64,000 nucleotides of DNA from Aminipila sp032051575 (GCF_032051575.1 NZ_DAMBYD010000005.1:248001-312000); one strand, 5' to 3'. Shown: positions 1 to 9,428, counted from the stretch's first letter. Program-made: numbers and translations. Notes: generated by a model not told the origin, from the letters alone.

Positions 1-817
1 TCCATTTATATAAATCCTCTAAAGAGGAATATACTCCCCCATCACCTAAGGTTGCACTGGAATAGCTTTGATCTTTTATAATAAATTTGTTACCATGCAA
101 TTGTGTACCATATGCCCTGTTCTTAATCTCAGGATTCTGCCTTTTGTCGAAGGCTACAGTATTATTCATTTTTAAAGGCTTAAAGATGTTTTTATCCATA
201 AATTCAGATAAAGTCATTCCCGAAACTTTCTCAATAACACGTCCAAGTACGATATATCCTGTGTCAGAATATTTAAAATGATTTCCAGGAGTAAAATATG
301 TAGAATCTGCTCTTTTTACTATTTCATAAACATCTGAATCCAGCAGTTGATTTTCTTCATTAAAATCTTCATCTAACAAGTCTGTCAGATCATAAAAGTC
401 TCTTAAACCTGACGTATGGGTAAGCAGCTGCCTAACCGTTATATCTTTACCATACTCAGGAAAATCTTCTAAAATATCACTGACTTTCGTGTCGTAATCA
501 AGTAATCCCCGATCCTTTAAAATCATTGCACACATGGCCGTAAACATTTTTGTGACAGAAGCCAGCCGGTAATTGGTAGCTGAATCCGCTTTTTCCAGGG
601 TTTCAATATTGGCGTAACCGTAGGATTTATTATATACAATCTTTCCATTATCAACAATTAATATTGATATTGCTGATGATGGCGAATTATATTTACAGTA
701 TTCTTTCTGTATATAATTATCTAATTGTTGTTCTGGAGTTCTGCTGTTAACACAGCCCGCAAGAGTTAAACAAAGGAAAATCACAACAAGTATTTTTATA
801 TTTCTAGATACACGCAT
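1..817 (-). CDS. Lipoprotein serine hydrolase, beta-lactamase/DD-peptidase fold (3' end beyond window)
   Basis: Reverse-strand reading frame open from ATG at 817 to the window edge (272 codons), so the C-terminus is missing. A GAGGTGG ribosome site lies just upstream. The N-terminus is a lipoprotein signal: hydrophobic stretch ending LTLAGC, with lipid-modified Cys at residue 22. The class C beta-lactamase/penicillin-binding fold is shown by the catalytic SVTK tetrad (residues 87-90), the RQLLTHTSGL segment typical of the family, and a Y-S-D triad near residue 185. It probably acts outside the membrane on a peptide or ester substrate. True beta-lactamase activity cannot be inferred. It is the only visible gene of its transcription unit here. 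Confidence 0.85.
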   Translation of the reverse strand, partial: MRVSRNIKILVVIFLCLTLAGCVNSRTPEQQLDNYIQKEYCKYNSPSSAISILIVDNGKIVYNKSYGYANIETLEKADSATNYRLASVTKMFTAMCAMILKDRGLLDYDTKVSDILEDFPEYGKDITVRQLLTHTSGLRDFYDLTDLLDEDFNEENQLLDSDVYEIVKRADSTYFTPGNHFKYSDTGYIVLGRVIEKVSGMTLSEFMDKNIFKPLKMNNTVAFDKRQNPEIKNRAYGTQLHGNKFIIKDQSYSSATLGDGGVYSSLEDLYKW

Positions 818-968
818 TTAACCACCTCATATTTGTTAATCTTTAAACTTACCTAATATGTTTTATTATAATCTTTTATGTTTATATTTTCATTTTTTAA
901 TTCTTTTTGTTTTTCGACATTATTTAGCCTTTTATAATCACATTTTACACCCTATGTTTTCAAATAAA

Positions 969-997
969 TTGTAAAATAAAAAAATAAATGGTATAAT
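969..997 (+). promoter_or_regulatory. Probable sigma-A promoter of the HD-GYP gene
   Basis: TTGTAA (969-974) and a perfect TATAAT (992-997) separated by 17 bp, about 70 bp upstream of the HD-GYP start codon and pointing toward it. Confidence 0.6.
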
Positions 998-1065
998 CTA
1001 TACAATCAACTGAAAATATAGAAAATTCTATATTTGGTAAATCTGAAATATGGAGTGTGGGCAAA

Positions 1066-2121
1066 ATGAAAATGTCATTAGAAAACATCCAAGTTGGTAT
1101 GTGTGTAGGTCAAGATTTATATACAGAAAACGGACAACTTATTACACCTAATAATACAGTGGTTACAGAAGAATTACTTGCAAGACTAAAAAAATTCAAA
1201 ATAAATTGTGTTGAGATGACCCATGACAGTCTGGATGATTATATTTTTGATATTAAAAGTACTGCTGGTTTTAAATCCTTTCAAAGTGAGTGTACCGAAG
1301 CAAAAGAAAGTCTGACGACCTCACTTGACAGCATTTTACAGGACAACCCAGACGATGTACATATTGATATGATAAAAAACCTAAGTACGTTGTTATACGA
1401 AAACAATAAAAAGAACATTAACCTTATTGATATGGTTTACAGTATGCACGAATATTCAGACGCAGTATATACACATTCTGTCAATGTAGGTATGATAGCA
1501 AGCCATTTAGGCCATTGGCTGGGTTTACCTGAAGAAGAAATAAAACTTCTTGTTACTTGTGGTCTCTTTCATGATATAGGTAAACTTCTTATTCCAAAAG
1601 AGATATTAGAAAAACCAGACAAACTTACCCCTGCAGAGTATAGAATTATGCAGTCGCATACATCCAAGGGCTTTGAACTTTTAGATCAATTTCCTGATAT
1701 CGACGACCGGGTAAAAAAAGTAGCACTATTACATCATGAAAGATGTGATGGGACTGGGTATCCTATGCATTTTAAAGGCGATCAGCTGGATAGATTTTCA
1801 AAAATTATAGCCATTGCAGATGCATATGAGGCTATGACCTCAGAGAGATCTTATCGAGAGCCTATATGTCCATTTACTGTAGTCAGTTATTTTGAAAAAG
1901 AAGGATTACATAAATTTGAAACAAAATATGTACTAAAATTTCTTGCTAAAATATTGAATTCATATTTACATACAAAGATACTGCTAAGCAACGGAAAAGA
2001 AGCAACAGTTATTATGATTAATAGAAACGTGAAATCAAGACCGCTTGTAAAAGTGGATGATGGAGACTTTATAGATTTATCAGTAAACCCTGAAATTGAT
2101 ATAGTAAAGATGGTTAACTAA
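1066..2121 (+). CDS. HD-GYP domain cyclic-di-GMP phosphodiesterase
   Basis: Soluble protein of about 351 residues. An N-terminal region of roughly 110 residues precedes a C-terminal HD-GYP domain. Hallmarks are LFHDIGKL near residue 168 (metal-binding HD pair) and HHERCDGTGYP near 222-232, both intact. The family hydrolyses cyclic-di-GMP to pGpG/GMP. The frame also opens at GTG 1057, but that codon touches the GGAG ribosome site. ATG at 1066 has a 10-nt spacing and is preferred. No sensory or membrane domain is visible, so the input signal is unknown. It is one of five c-di-GMP turnover enzymes in the window and is monocistronic, ending at a shared terminator. Confidence 0.9.
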   Translation: MKMSLENIQVGMCVGQDLYTENGQLITPNNTVVTEELLARLKKFKINCVEMTHDSLDDYIFDIKSTAGFKSFQSECTEAKESLTTSLDSILQDNPDDVHIDMIKNLSTLLYENNKKNINLIDMVYSMHEYSDAVYTHSVNVGMIASHLGHWLGLPEEEIKLLVTCGLFHDIGKLLIPKEILEKPDKLTPAEYRIMQSHTSKGFELLDQFPDIDDRVKKVALLHHERCDGTGYPMHFKGDQLDRFSKIIAIADAYEAMTSERSYREPICPFTVVSYFEKEGLHKFETKYVLKFLAKILNSYLHTKILLSNGKEATVIMINRNVKSRPLVKVDDGDFIDLSVNPEIDIVKMVN

Positions 2122-2129
2122 AATAGAAC

Positions 2130-2156
2130 GAGATGATTTATATACTAAATCATCTC
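2130..2156. terminator. Bidirectional terminator between convergent genes
   Basis: Perfect 11-bp stem GAGATGATTTA / TAAATCATCTC with a 5-nt loop, followed by ATTTTTATT on the plus side. The minus-strand subtilase stop codon lies in the loop/stem. Confidence 0.8.
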
Positions 2157-3470
2157 ATTTTTATTACGGTTAGTTATGGTATATTTAAGTGCAGCCCCTG
2201 CATTTAACATTCCACCAGAGTTGACTTTTCCAGTCAGAGTGTCCAAAGGAGTAGCAGAGGTTAATATGGCTTCCTTAACATCTGCAAGACTCAAATCCGC
2301 ATTTCCCGTATATACTAATGCCGCCACGGCAGTAACCATTGGTGCAGCCATGGATGTTCCTGACATATAAGCATAACCGTTATCAGCGGTCAAGCTTAGG
2401 ATATAACTACCAGGTGCAGCAATATCAACAGAATTTTCTCCATAATTTGAACTGCTCGATAAATTTCCATCACAAGAAACATTTGCGACAGAAATAATAT
2501 TACTAAGATCAAAGGCTGCGGGATACGTCGGAACAGAATCAATATTGGTTCCACCTTCAGAATCCCCATTTCCTGCAGCTACAACAAATAGCATATTTGA
2601 GTTTGCCATGGCGTTATATAACGCTTGATCATAATAGGTTGTACCAAGACTAAGATTGCAAATAGCTGCACCATTTGCATCTGCATACTTAATGGCATTT
2701 ATAATAGACTCTGTGGTTCCACTACCATCTTCTCCACCTAGGACTTTCAAACTCATAATTGATACTGATTCTTCATCTGCAATTCCAGTAATTCCTACAG
2801 AATTGCCCTTTGTCGCTGTAATAGTACCTGCCCCATGAGTTCCATGGTCGTCCTCTTTCCCTACATATATGTTATTATTATCGTTATAGAAGTTCCATCC
2901 ATATATATCATCTACATAACCATTTCCATCATCATCCGTATTATTTCCAGCTATTTCATCTTGATTTACCCACATAACATCAGATAAATCTTCATGATTA
3001 AAGTCAATGCCGGTATCAATTATAGCAACGGTAACATCTCTCTGACTTTTATATAAGTCCCACGCCTCTGCTATATTTATATCAATTCCTGCTACAGCAG
3101 AAATATTTCCTGTTTTTATCGTATTATTCGACATTTTTCTTTGTCCTTGCTTTGGTTTTGAAGGTCTTGCCCATTTACCAGGTTTCATTGGCTGCTCAAA
3201 AGGGCTTTCATATATAGGAAATTTATTCTGCTGCTCTTCCATTTTAAATCTGCCATTATTATAAAGCGCCCATTGTTCTGAGTTCAGTTTATCATTTGTT
3301 AGAGTTTGTGATTTTGTAGCTCCAGCCGCATAATAAACATGTTGTACATCGTCTGAGCATTCATCCTTTTCCGCAACGACTACATTAATTTGAGTCTGAA
3401 AAAGAAGCCCGGATATTAAAAATGTAGTAGATAATAATGCTATAAATTTTCTTTTAATCAAAACAATCAC
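2145..3470 (-). CDS. Secreted subtilisin-like serine protease (S8 family)
   Basis: 441-residue preproprotein. A basic N-terminus and hydrophobic segment (residues 8-30) form a Sec signal peptide, followed by a pro-region to about 125. The S8 triad is complete: Asp in AIIDTGID (about 152), His in DHGTHGAGT (about 210) and Ser in GTSMAAPM (about 369). It should be an exported endopeptidase, probably for nutrient scavenging or processing wall and surface proteins. The frame opens with GTG at 3470, six nt after AAGGA; a TTG four codons in is an alternative start. No cell-wall anchor or repeat domain follows the catalytic domain, so it is likely released. Confidence 0.92.
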   Translation of the reverse strand: MIVLIKRKFIALLSTTFLISGLLFQTQINVVVAEKDECSDDVQHVYYAAGATKSQTLTNDKLNSEQWALYNNGRFKMEEQQNKFPIYESPFEQPMKPGKWARPSKPKQGQRKMSNNTIKTGNISAVAGIDINIAEAWDLYKSQRDVTVAIIDTGIDFNHEDLSDVMWVNQDEIAGNNTDDDGNGYVDDIYGWNFYNDNNNIYVGKEDDHGTHGAGTITATKGNSVGITGIADEESVSIMSLKVLGGEDGSGTTESIINAIKYADANGAAICNLSLGTTYYDQALYNAMANSNMLFVVAAGNGDSEGGTNIDSVPTYPAAFDLSNIISVANVSCDGNLSSSSNYGENSVDIAAPGSYILSLTADNGYAYMSGTSMAAPMVTAVAALVYTGNADLSLADVKEAILTSATPLDTLTGKVNSGGMLNAGAALKYTITNRNKNEMI

Positions 3471-3558
3471 GCTCCATCCTTACTGTTTATAGCTTTGACA
3501 TTACCATAGGATTCCAATTTAAATGTGTGCAATATATGAATATTGTGTGAAATTAAAC

Positions 3559-6330
3559 TTAACTGTAAATGGCAATCTTACTACCACCGGTTTTTTCTTT
3601 GGTAACAACTATTTGTTTGTCAATCTTGTCTTTAAGCTCTGCTACGTGGGAAATGATCCCTACCAATCTTTTTCCTTCTGTTAATCCCGCCAGAGCCTTC
3701 ATTGCCTGATTCAACGATTCTTCGTCCAGCGAACCGAAGCCTTCATCTACAAACATGGTATCTAGTTGTATACCTCCTGATGCAGATTGAATTTCATCAG
3801 ACAGTCCCAGTGCCAAAGATAAGGAAGCCTTGAAAGATTCTCCTCCTGAAAGTGTTTTTACGCTTCGCTCTGATCCATTGTAATGATCTATTACATCCAG
3901 TTCCAATCCACTTTGGCTCTGCCTGTTTTCAGCCTCCACTCTCCTCTTTAATTCATACTGCCCGCTAGTCATTACCATTAGCCTTGTGTTAGCTCTTGAT
4001 ATGATTCGATCAAAGTAATTCATCTGTATGTAAGCTTCTAACATGATTTTTTCTTTTCCTGTAATGTTACCATTGGCAGTATTTGAAAGAGCTTTTACCC
4101 AAGTCCAGCGTTTCTCAATTTCAGATAAATTGCCCATCTGGGTATTTATACTATGTAACGCTGTCCTATTTCTGTCGAGTCTAGACGTAATCTTAGTGAT
4201 TTTTCTGTTTAATTCTGATTTTTCTTGCAGTAACAATGTTTTCTTGTGATTTTCCGCATCCATATCAACTTTTTCTGCTTCTTTAAGCTGTTCCTTTAGT
4301 GCTTCTATTTTCGCATTGCATTCAGTAACAGCTATATTACATTCTTCAAATGCATTCTTAGCCTTTTCATATGCCTTCTGCATCATAGTTTTTTCATTTT
4401 CTAAATTCCTTATATGTTCTTCTGCCTCAGCCTTGGTATTAAATACTAAACTTTCTACAAGTTTTTGTTTTGATTCCAGTAAGCCTTTTCTTTCAGCTTC
4501 AAGAGAAGCAATCTCTTGTTTGCATTTTGAAATCGTATCTTGACACTCTTTAATCACGTTTTCTGACTGAGGAATTTCTTTTTCCAGTGATTCCTTTTCC
4601 TTAACACGATTTTCTTCCCCATTAATTTTTTCAAGTAATTCTGCAAGAGCAGTTTTAAGTTCCTTTTGCTTATGCTGTACCTTGTCCTTTATTTCATCAA
4701 ATTCACAATCTCCCAGCAGATTTGAACTCTGTTTTATTAATTCTATTTTAGAAGCTTCTACTTTGCCCTTCCATGTACCCGCTTCTGTACTGCATTTTGC
4801 CGCCTCCATTTGATATTTTTCTCTTTCTGCTTTTGCACTCTGCAGTTCGGCTTCTGTTGGTGCGTTCTTTGAAAGAGTAGCAATCAATGGGTGATCAAAT
4901 GAACCACATACGGGGCACCTTTTCCCTACTACAAGTTTTGATGCTAAAATTCCAGCCTGTTCATCTAAAAATTCCTTTTCCATTCTGTCAAACTGATTTT
5001 TGGTCAGCTCTGAATGCTCTGATGCATTTTTATATTTCTTCTGTGCCATTTCAAGTTTTTCAGTCAGTAAATCTAGCTCTGAAAGAGTATTGAGTAATTC
5101 TGTCACCATTTTTTGTTTCTCTGTCATGTCTTTTTTTTGGTTTTCAAGCTTTTCTTTATTTATCCCCGCATCCTTCAATAATTCTAAGTCATTCTTTAAT
5201 TTTTTCAAATAATTTGTTGAGTTTTGGAGCTTTTCGTCAAGGTTAACCGTATTCAGCTTATGTATACTTAATAAATTTTCTTTCGCAGCAATACGATTAA
5301 GAATACTCTGTAAATCATCATATTTGTTTAATTTATCTTTCGCAGTATGTATTGCACCTCCAATTTTTTCGATTTTAAGCGCCTTTGCAGTTTCAACATC
5401 AAGAGCATCTTTGTTTAGTGCCAATTCTTGTAACTTTTGGCACTTGATTGCTTCTATTTTTGATAAATTAATAAATGCCCTATTATCTTTCTCGGCTTTT
5501 GCCAATATTCCGCTTGCTTCTTCTAGCTTATTTTCTGTACTATTAAGTAGTTCTGTATGCTGAATGTGTATTTTTTCATCCTCGTCTATGATTTTTTCAA
5601 TTAACTCTACCGTTTCGTCTATTGTAGCAAGACTTCCCTCTGATTTAATCTTAGTAAGCTGAATATTTAGGACATTATCTGCATCACAGACAACTCCGTC
5701 TATGTATTGTGAAATACTTTGTTTAAAACATTCATATTCATTTTTCAAAGTTCCAGATTCATTTTTTAACTTGTCCTGTAATCTCTGATATACTTTCGTG
5801 TTAAAAATATCTCTAAATATTTCACTTCGTTCTTTCGTAGAAGCCAAAAGTAGCCGCAAGAAATCCCCTTGTGCAATCATGGCAATCTGCTTAAATTGTT
5901 CTCGATCAAGACCAATCAGCTCTTGTACTGCCTCAGTAACCTTTTTCGCATTTGTAAGGACTTTCCCATCTGGATATACAATTTCAGCCTCTGCTTTCTC
6001 CATTGTGAACCCCTCTCCACGTTTTGCAGGGCGCAAGTATTCTGGATTTCTCTTAATTTTATATTCCTTATCGCAATATTTAAAGACCATTTCCACAAAA
6101 GTAGGTGTATTTACATCTGCATATTTGCTACGGAACATGTTTGCTTCGCGACTATTACCACTTGCCTCTCCATATAAAGCAAAAGTAATTGCATCAAAGA
6201 TTGTAGTCTTTCCCGCACCTGTATCTCCAGTTATTAAATACAAGCCATTTTCACCTAGCTTTGATAAGTTGATTTGCACCTTGTCTGCATAAGGTCCAAA
6301 TGCTGATATAATCAAACTAATTGGTTTCAT
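3559..6330 (-). CDS. sbcC: Exonuclease SbcCD, ATPase subunit SbcC
   Basis: 923 residues, an SMC-like ATPase. Walker A GDTGAGKTT lies near residue 35, two long coiled-coil arms flank a zinc hook CPVCG near 470, and the ABC signature LSGGESFKASL (about 823) and Walker B FVDEGFGSLDEE (about 856) close the head. With SbcD it forms the Mre11/Rad50-type complex that cuts hairpins and blocked DNA ends. The start was set at the ATG at 6330, preceded by GGGAGGA and overlapping the sbcD stop in an ATGA quartet, rather than five codons upstream. The tight overlap implies translational coupling for complex assembly. Confidence 0.95.
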   Translation of the reverse strand: MKPISLIISAFGPYADKVQINLSKLGENGLYLITGDTGAGKTTIFDAITFALYGEASGNSREANMFRSKYADVNTPTFVEMVFKYCDKEYKIKRNPEYLRPAKRGEGFTMEKAEAEIVYPDGKVLTNAKKVTEAVQELIGLDREQFKQIAMIAQGDFLRLLLASTKERSEIFRDIFNTKVYQRLQDKLKNESGTLKNEYECFKQSISQYIDGVVCDADNVLNIQLTKIKSEGSLATIDETVELIEKIIDEDEKIHIQHTELLNSTENKLEEASGILAKAEKDNRAFINLSKIEAIKCQKLQELALNKDALDVETAKALKIEKIGGAIHTAKDKLNKYDDLQSILNRIAAKENLLSIHKLNTVNLDEKLQNSTNYLKKLKNDLELLKDAGINKEKLENQKKDMTEKQKMVTELLNTLSELDLLTEKLEMAQKKYKNASEHSELTKNQFDRMEKEFLDEQAGILASKLVVGKRCPVCGSFDHPLIATLSKNAPTEAELQSAKAEREKYQMEAAKCSTEAGTWKGKVEASKIELIKQSSNLLGDCEFDEIKDKVQHKQKELKTALAELLEKINGEENRVKEKESLEKEIPQSENVIKECQDTISKCKQEIASLEAERKGLLESKQKLVESLVFNTKAEAEEHIRNLENEKTMMQKAYEKAKNAFEECNIAVTECNAKIEALKEQLKEAEKVDMDAENHKKTLLLQEKSELNRKITKITSRLDRNRTALHSINTQMGNLSEIEKRWTWVKALSNTANGNITGKEKIMLEAYIQMNYFDRIISRANTRLMVMTSGQYELKRRVEAENRQSQSGLELDVIDHYNGSERSVKTLSGGESFKASLSLALGLSDEIQSASGGIQLDTMFVDEGFGSLDEESLNQAMKALAGLTEGKRLVGIISHVAELKDKIDKQIVVTKEKTGGSKIAIYS

Positions 6331-7463
6331 GCCTTGTCCTCCCAAATCCTTTCAATCAGTTCCGAAGTAAATTTCCGTTGTTCATTTGACATTACCTGAT
6401 TGTTTTGTTTCTCATAAAATTCTTCAAAAAGTTCAAGAGGTGTCTTTCGCTCCATCTGCTCTGCTCCAGTAACTATTGAACTGTTACGAGTACGTTTATT
6501 ATCATAATCTAACTTCATTATATTGGGATAGATGCTTCTTAACTTTCCAATAGCATCAGGAATATCTTCTTCATCTGTAAGCGTGATATGTATATAATCG
6601 TCGGTATTTGTATCCTTGTAATTTTCCCTTGCGGTTATTTCAAGGTAGCTCCCCTTAATTTCACGCAAATTTCTCTTTGGAATAAGTTCCAACATCTTGA
6701 CATCTATATTTCCTTTTTCAGAGAGGTCTACAATTGTAACTGATTTTTTATGATGAACCTCTGAAAATGAATATTTAAGGGGGGTTCCAGAATACCTAAC
6801 AGTTTCTTTAATTATCTTTTGTGGACCATGAATATGACCCAATGCTACATAATCAAAGCCATCAAATATGCTTGAGTCGACGTTATCCAGTCCACCTACT
6901 GATAAATCTTCTGATTCACAGCAAACTGCTCCTGTGACAAACTGATGACAGATAAGCACATTTCTCTTCCCAACATCAACTTTCATACTGTTTATAACTG
7001 TTTTTACTGCATCATTATGGGTTTCTATTTCAACTTCAGGATAATACCTTCTTACATAAGCCGGTTTTATAAATGGCAGCATATATATATTGATTATACC
7101 ATGCTGGTCTTTAAGCTCTATTGGCGCAATATATCCATCAAAAACAGGTGACATATATACTCCACGACTGTTCATCACCCTTCCTCCAAAAGCAATACGC
7201 TCTGCAGAATCATGATTTCCACTTATTACAAATACCGACAGACTTCTTTCAGCCAAGCGTACAAGGAAGTCATCAAATAACTGCACTGCTTCAGCTGATG
7301 GTACTGATTTATCATAAACATCACCTGCAATGATTACTCCATCAGGTTTTTCCTCATCAATTACATTGACTATTTTTGTAAGTATGTATTCCTGATCCTC
7401 CAGCATGGAAAACTCATTTACTCGCTTTCCTATGTGAAGGTCTGAAAGATGAATTAACTTCAT
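6327..7463 (-). CDS. sbcD: Exonuclease SbcCD, nuclease subunit SbcD
   Basis: 379-residue metallophosphoesterase-type nuclease (Mre11 homologue). Five calcineurin-like motifs are visible: DLHIGK (8-13), GDVYD (about 46), GNHDS (about 83), a His in CHQF (about 171) and GHIHG (about 208). These ligate two Mn ions. The frame is open 20 codons further upstream, but ATG 7463 directly follows GGAGGAAGTT and begins with the family-typical MKLIHLSDLHIG. It is the first gene of the sbcDC operon and overlaps sbcC by 4 bp. Confidence 0.95.
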   Translation of the reverse strand: MKLIHLSDLHIGKRVNEFSMLEDQEYILTKIVNVIDEEKPDGVIIAGDVYDKSVPSAEAVQLFDDFLVRLAERSLSVFVISGNHDSAERIAFGGRVMNSRGVYMSPVFDGYIAPIELKDQHGIINIYMLPFIKPAYVRRYYPEVEIETHNDAVKTVINSMKVDVGKRNVLICHQFVTGAVCCESEDLSVGGLDNVDSSIFDGFDYVALGHIHGPQKIIKETVRYSGTPLKYSFSEVHHKKSVTIVDLSEKGNIDVKMLELIPKRNLREIKGSYLEITARENYKDTNTDDYIHITLTDEEDIPDAIGKLRSIYPNIMKLDYDNKRTRNSSIVTGAEQMERKTPLELFEEFYEKQNNQVMSNEQRKFTSELIERIWEDKA

Positions 7464-7547
7464 AACTTCCTCCGCTGCCCTTTTAATATATTTTAATTTT
7501 CTTATATCACTTATCACTAGCATTTAATTACTTACAATAATACCACA

Positions 7548-7575
7548 AAACCCACACATTTTTGAGTGTGGGTTT
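7548..7575 (-). terminator. Probable terminator of the rtcB2-prfH operon
   Basis: Perfect 10-bp stem AAACCCACAC / GTGTGGGTTT with an 8-nt loop, 12 bp beyond the prfH stop. The following U-tract is short (TTTTGTGG), so efficiency is uncertain. Confidence 0.6.
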
Positions 7576-7587
7576 GAAAAATTTGGT

Positions 7588-8175
7588 CTAAATTCTTTTA
7601 AAGTTGTAACCTTGAAATACGCATACTGCATTTCCTCTTTCCAGCTGTCTGTGATTTTTCCACATGTTAGCCTTTTCAAGTGCCTCTTGAAGCATATTAG
7701 CATCATTGAAAATTTGCTCCATCTGCTTAAGCGCAATCTTTTTATTCATATACTGGCTTCGCTCTTTTGTGCAGCATGACACGATACCTGTGGGAATGTG
7801 AACCGCTCTTACCCCACTATCTGTAGTATTCACATGCTGACCACCTGGACCACTGCTTCTGAAAGTTTCGTATTTCACTTCTTCCTGTCTAAACACTATA
7901 CTAAAAGCTTCATCACACATGCTAAAATCAATAAACCAATTTTTTCTCTTGTGCGTAGGTCTATAAAAACTCTGACACACCCATTTTATAGCCCCTATAT
8001 ATTCGGATAAATCGTCTTTCGTCTCAAATATTACTGATTTATATATCCCCTTATTATATCCCTCTACTATTCTTAACACTTCAATTCTGTACTTTCCCTG
8101 TAAATACTCTAAAAATCTCTTTACGGTTAATTCACACTCTGCTGGGCCCTGTCCTGAACTAATCTGATATTTCAA
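7588..8175 (-). CDS. prfH: Peptide chain release factor homologue PrfH
   Basis: 195 residues. It carries the release-factor catalytic loop SSGPGGQHVNTTDSGVR (GGQ near residue 110) that hydrolyses peptidyl-tRNA. It lacks the stop-codon-recognition domain of RF1/RF2, which are about 360 residues. This is the PrfH architecture. PrfH is known to recognise 30S subunits cleaved in the decoding centre of 16S rRNA, as by colicin E3-type nucleases, and to release the stalled peptide so that the partner RtcB can reseal the RNA. It lies 13 bp downstream of that RtcB-type ligase on the same strand, so the two are co-transcribed. The assignment is firm; the damaging agent in this host is unknown. Confidence 0.93.
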   Translation of the reverse strand: MKYQISSGQGPAECELTVKRFLEYLQGKYRIEVLRIVEGYNKGIYKSVIFETKDDLSEYIGAIKWVCQSFYRPTHKRKNWFIDFSMCDEAFSIVFRQEEVKYETFRSSGPGGQHVNTTDSGVRAVHIPTGIVSCCTKERSQYMNKKIALKQMEQIFNDANMLQEALEKANMWKNHRQLERGNAVCVFQGYNFKRI

Positions 8176-8188
8176 TGTAACTCACCTC

Positions 8189-9226
8189 CTAACCCTTATA
8201 TGTAATAAGGGGCTTTAAAGAGGCAACTATTTTAATCAAATTAAACTCTTCCAGACACTTAATAATGTCCCCAATGTTTTTATATGCATCTGGTGCTTCT
8301 TCATACAGCAAGTTAGAGTTATTACATATTATTTTACTTTTAAGTACAGTTTCCCTAAGTTCATTTTTAGTGTATTTGCTGCTCATTCTCCCCCTGCATT
8401 CAGAGCGCTGATATTTCCTGCCACTACCATGGGAAATAGAATTTAAAGATATGCTGCAGTCCTGAAAAGGCATTACTATATAAGTAAGGCTGCCCCTTGA
8501 TCCAGGAATAACCACCATGCCATTTCTTGTTGAAACTGCACCTTTTCTATGAATCCAGACTTCATTACACTTTTCTACATAATTATGGCAGCAGTCAATC
8601 ATATCTATTGGCTCTTTTAAAAATCCAAGTTGTTTAATAAGTTTTTCCGCTACTACTTTTCTGTTCAGCTTCGCCCATCTTACAGCATCATCATGCTTCT
8701 CCAAGTAGTTTTCAAATTGTTCACTTCCCACTTCAATTCCCTCTGCACCTCCGAATTGCGAAAATATTTCTTGTCCATAGTTTCTGGAACCTGTGTGTAC
8801 CAAAAGCATTACAGCTTTTTTTCCAATACCCAATTTATCAAAATTGTCTTGATCAAAAACTTGATCTAGCACCTGAAATTCCGCAAAATGATTTCCACCG
8901 CCTATGCTGCCAAAGCCACTAGCTGTTTCTAATTGATTGAGCTTTTTCACCCATTTTCCCTGTTTGTACTGTGATACTTCTACACCAGTATTAAACATTG
9001 TCATTCCACACCCAATATCACTGCCTATAATGTGTGGATAAATAATCTCTTCTGTTTCTATAGCAGCACCTACAGGTGTCCTCCCAGCATGCAAATCGGG
9101 AAGACCCACTATTTTCTTCACGCCTTTTAATTCTGAGAAGCACTTAAGCTGTTCTGTAGCATTACTTTCCATCCAGATTTTATTGTTAGTTATCAAACTA
9201 GTTTTATCGTTTAAATTATTACTCAA
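8189..9226 (-). CDS. RtcB-family RNA ligase (RtcB2 type, paired with PrfH)
   Basis: 345 residues. RtcB signatures are present: GLPDLHAGRTPVG near the N-terminus, SDIGCGMTMF near 67-76 (Mn-binding Asp and Cys), GGGNHFAEF, VHTGSRNYG, PGSRGSLTYIV and SHGSGR near 261, whose His should be guanylylated. RtcB joins 2',3'-cyclic-phosphate or 3'-phosphate ends to 5'-OH ends using GTP. Pairing with prfH marks the RtcB2 subgroup that repairs cleaved 16S rRNA. The start was moved to TTG at 9226, six nt after AAGGAG; the open frame begins upstream at TTG 9253 without a ribosome site. No archease gene is adjacent. Confidence 0.93.
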   Translation of the reverse strand: MSNNLNDKTSLITNNKIWMESNATEQLKCFSELKGVKKIVGLPDLHAGRTPVGAAIETEEIIYPHIIGSDIGCGMTMFNTGVEVSQYKQGKWVKKLNQLETASGFGSIGGGNHFAEFQVLDQVFDQDNFDKLGIGKKAVMLLVHTGSRNYGQEIFSQFGGAEGIEVGSEQFENYLEKHDDAVRWAKLNRKVVAEKLIKQLGFLKEPIDMIDCCHNYVEKCNEVWIHRKGAVSTRNGMVVIPGSRGSLTYIVMPFQDCSISLNSISHGSGRKYQRSECRGRMSSKYTKNELRETVLKSKIICNNSNLLYEEAPDAYKNIGDIIKCLEEFNLIKIVASLKPLITYKG

Positions 9227-9306
9227 TTTATACTCCTTTTTCCGCTCCGCCAAAGCATCACGGACCTTCTATACCACAGCATCACACCTAAAAAGAGCAT
9301 AAAAAA

Positions 9307-9334
9307 AGCGTAACACTAGAAATAATGCTACGCT
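9307..9334 (-). terminator. Hairpin terminator between the 23-codon ORF and rtcB2 (possible attenuator)
   Basis: Stem AGCGTAGCA / TGTTACGCT with one mismatch, 10-nt loop, U-tracts on both sides (7 T after it on the minus strand). It lies 22 bp past the short ORF stop and 80 bp before the rtcB2 start. I see no convincing promoter between it and rtcB2. Confidence 0.7.
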
Positions 9335-9356
9335 AAAAAACTATATAATGTATTTT

Positions 9357-9428
9357 CTAAGCTAAGTATCCTACTGTGGTCAAAATTGTCTTTATTCTGT
9401 TGTTCTTTTCATTGTATGTTTTTGACAT
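9357..9428 (-). CDS. 23-residue ORF upstream of rtcB2 (possible leader peptide)
   Basis: ATG at 9428 is preceded by a strong AAAGAGGTGG ribosome site and a well-formed promoter. The frame runs 23 codons to TAG at 9357. The peptide begins MSKTYNEKNNRI, basic and hydrophilic, and ends TILTTVGYLA. I recognise no family. The order promoter, short translated ORF, intrinsic terminator, then rtcB2-prfH resembles a translation-responsive attenuator, in which stalled or damaged ribosomes on the short ORF would change read-through. It could equally be an independent small-protein gene. The ribosome site and promoter make translation likely. Confidence 0.6.
   Translation of the reverse strand: MSKTYNEKNNRIKTILTTVGYLA

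Noticed and set aside
818..968. Possible small gene or RNA between the hydrolase and HD-GYP genes
   Set aside because: Only AT-rich sequence seen; no ORF with a ribosome site and no stable hairpin.
5798..6292. 164-codon plus-strand ORF
   Set aside because: Antisense to the highly conserved Walker A end of sbcC; composition typical of a shadow frame.
7524..7736. 70-codon minus-strand ORF overlapping prfH
   Set aside because: Overlaps the prfH end in another frame, contains the terminator hairpin, no ribosome site.
9227..9253. Longer rtcB2 start at TTG 9253
   Set aside because: No ribosome site; TTG 9226 has AAGGAG at ideal distance and matches the usual N-terminus.
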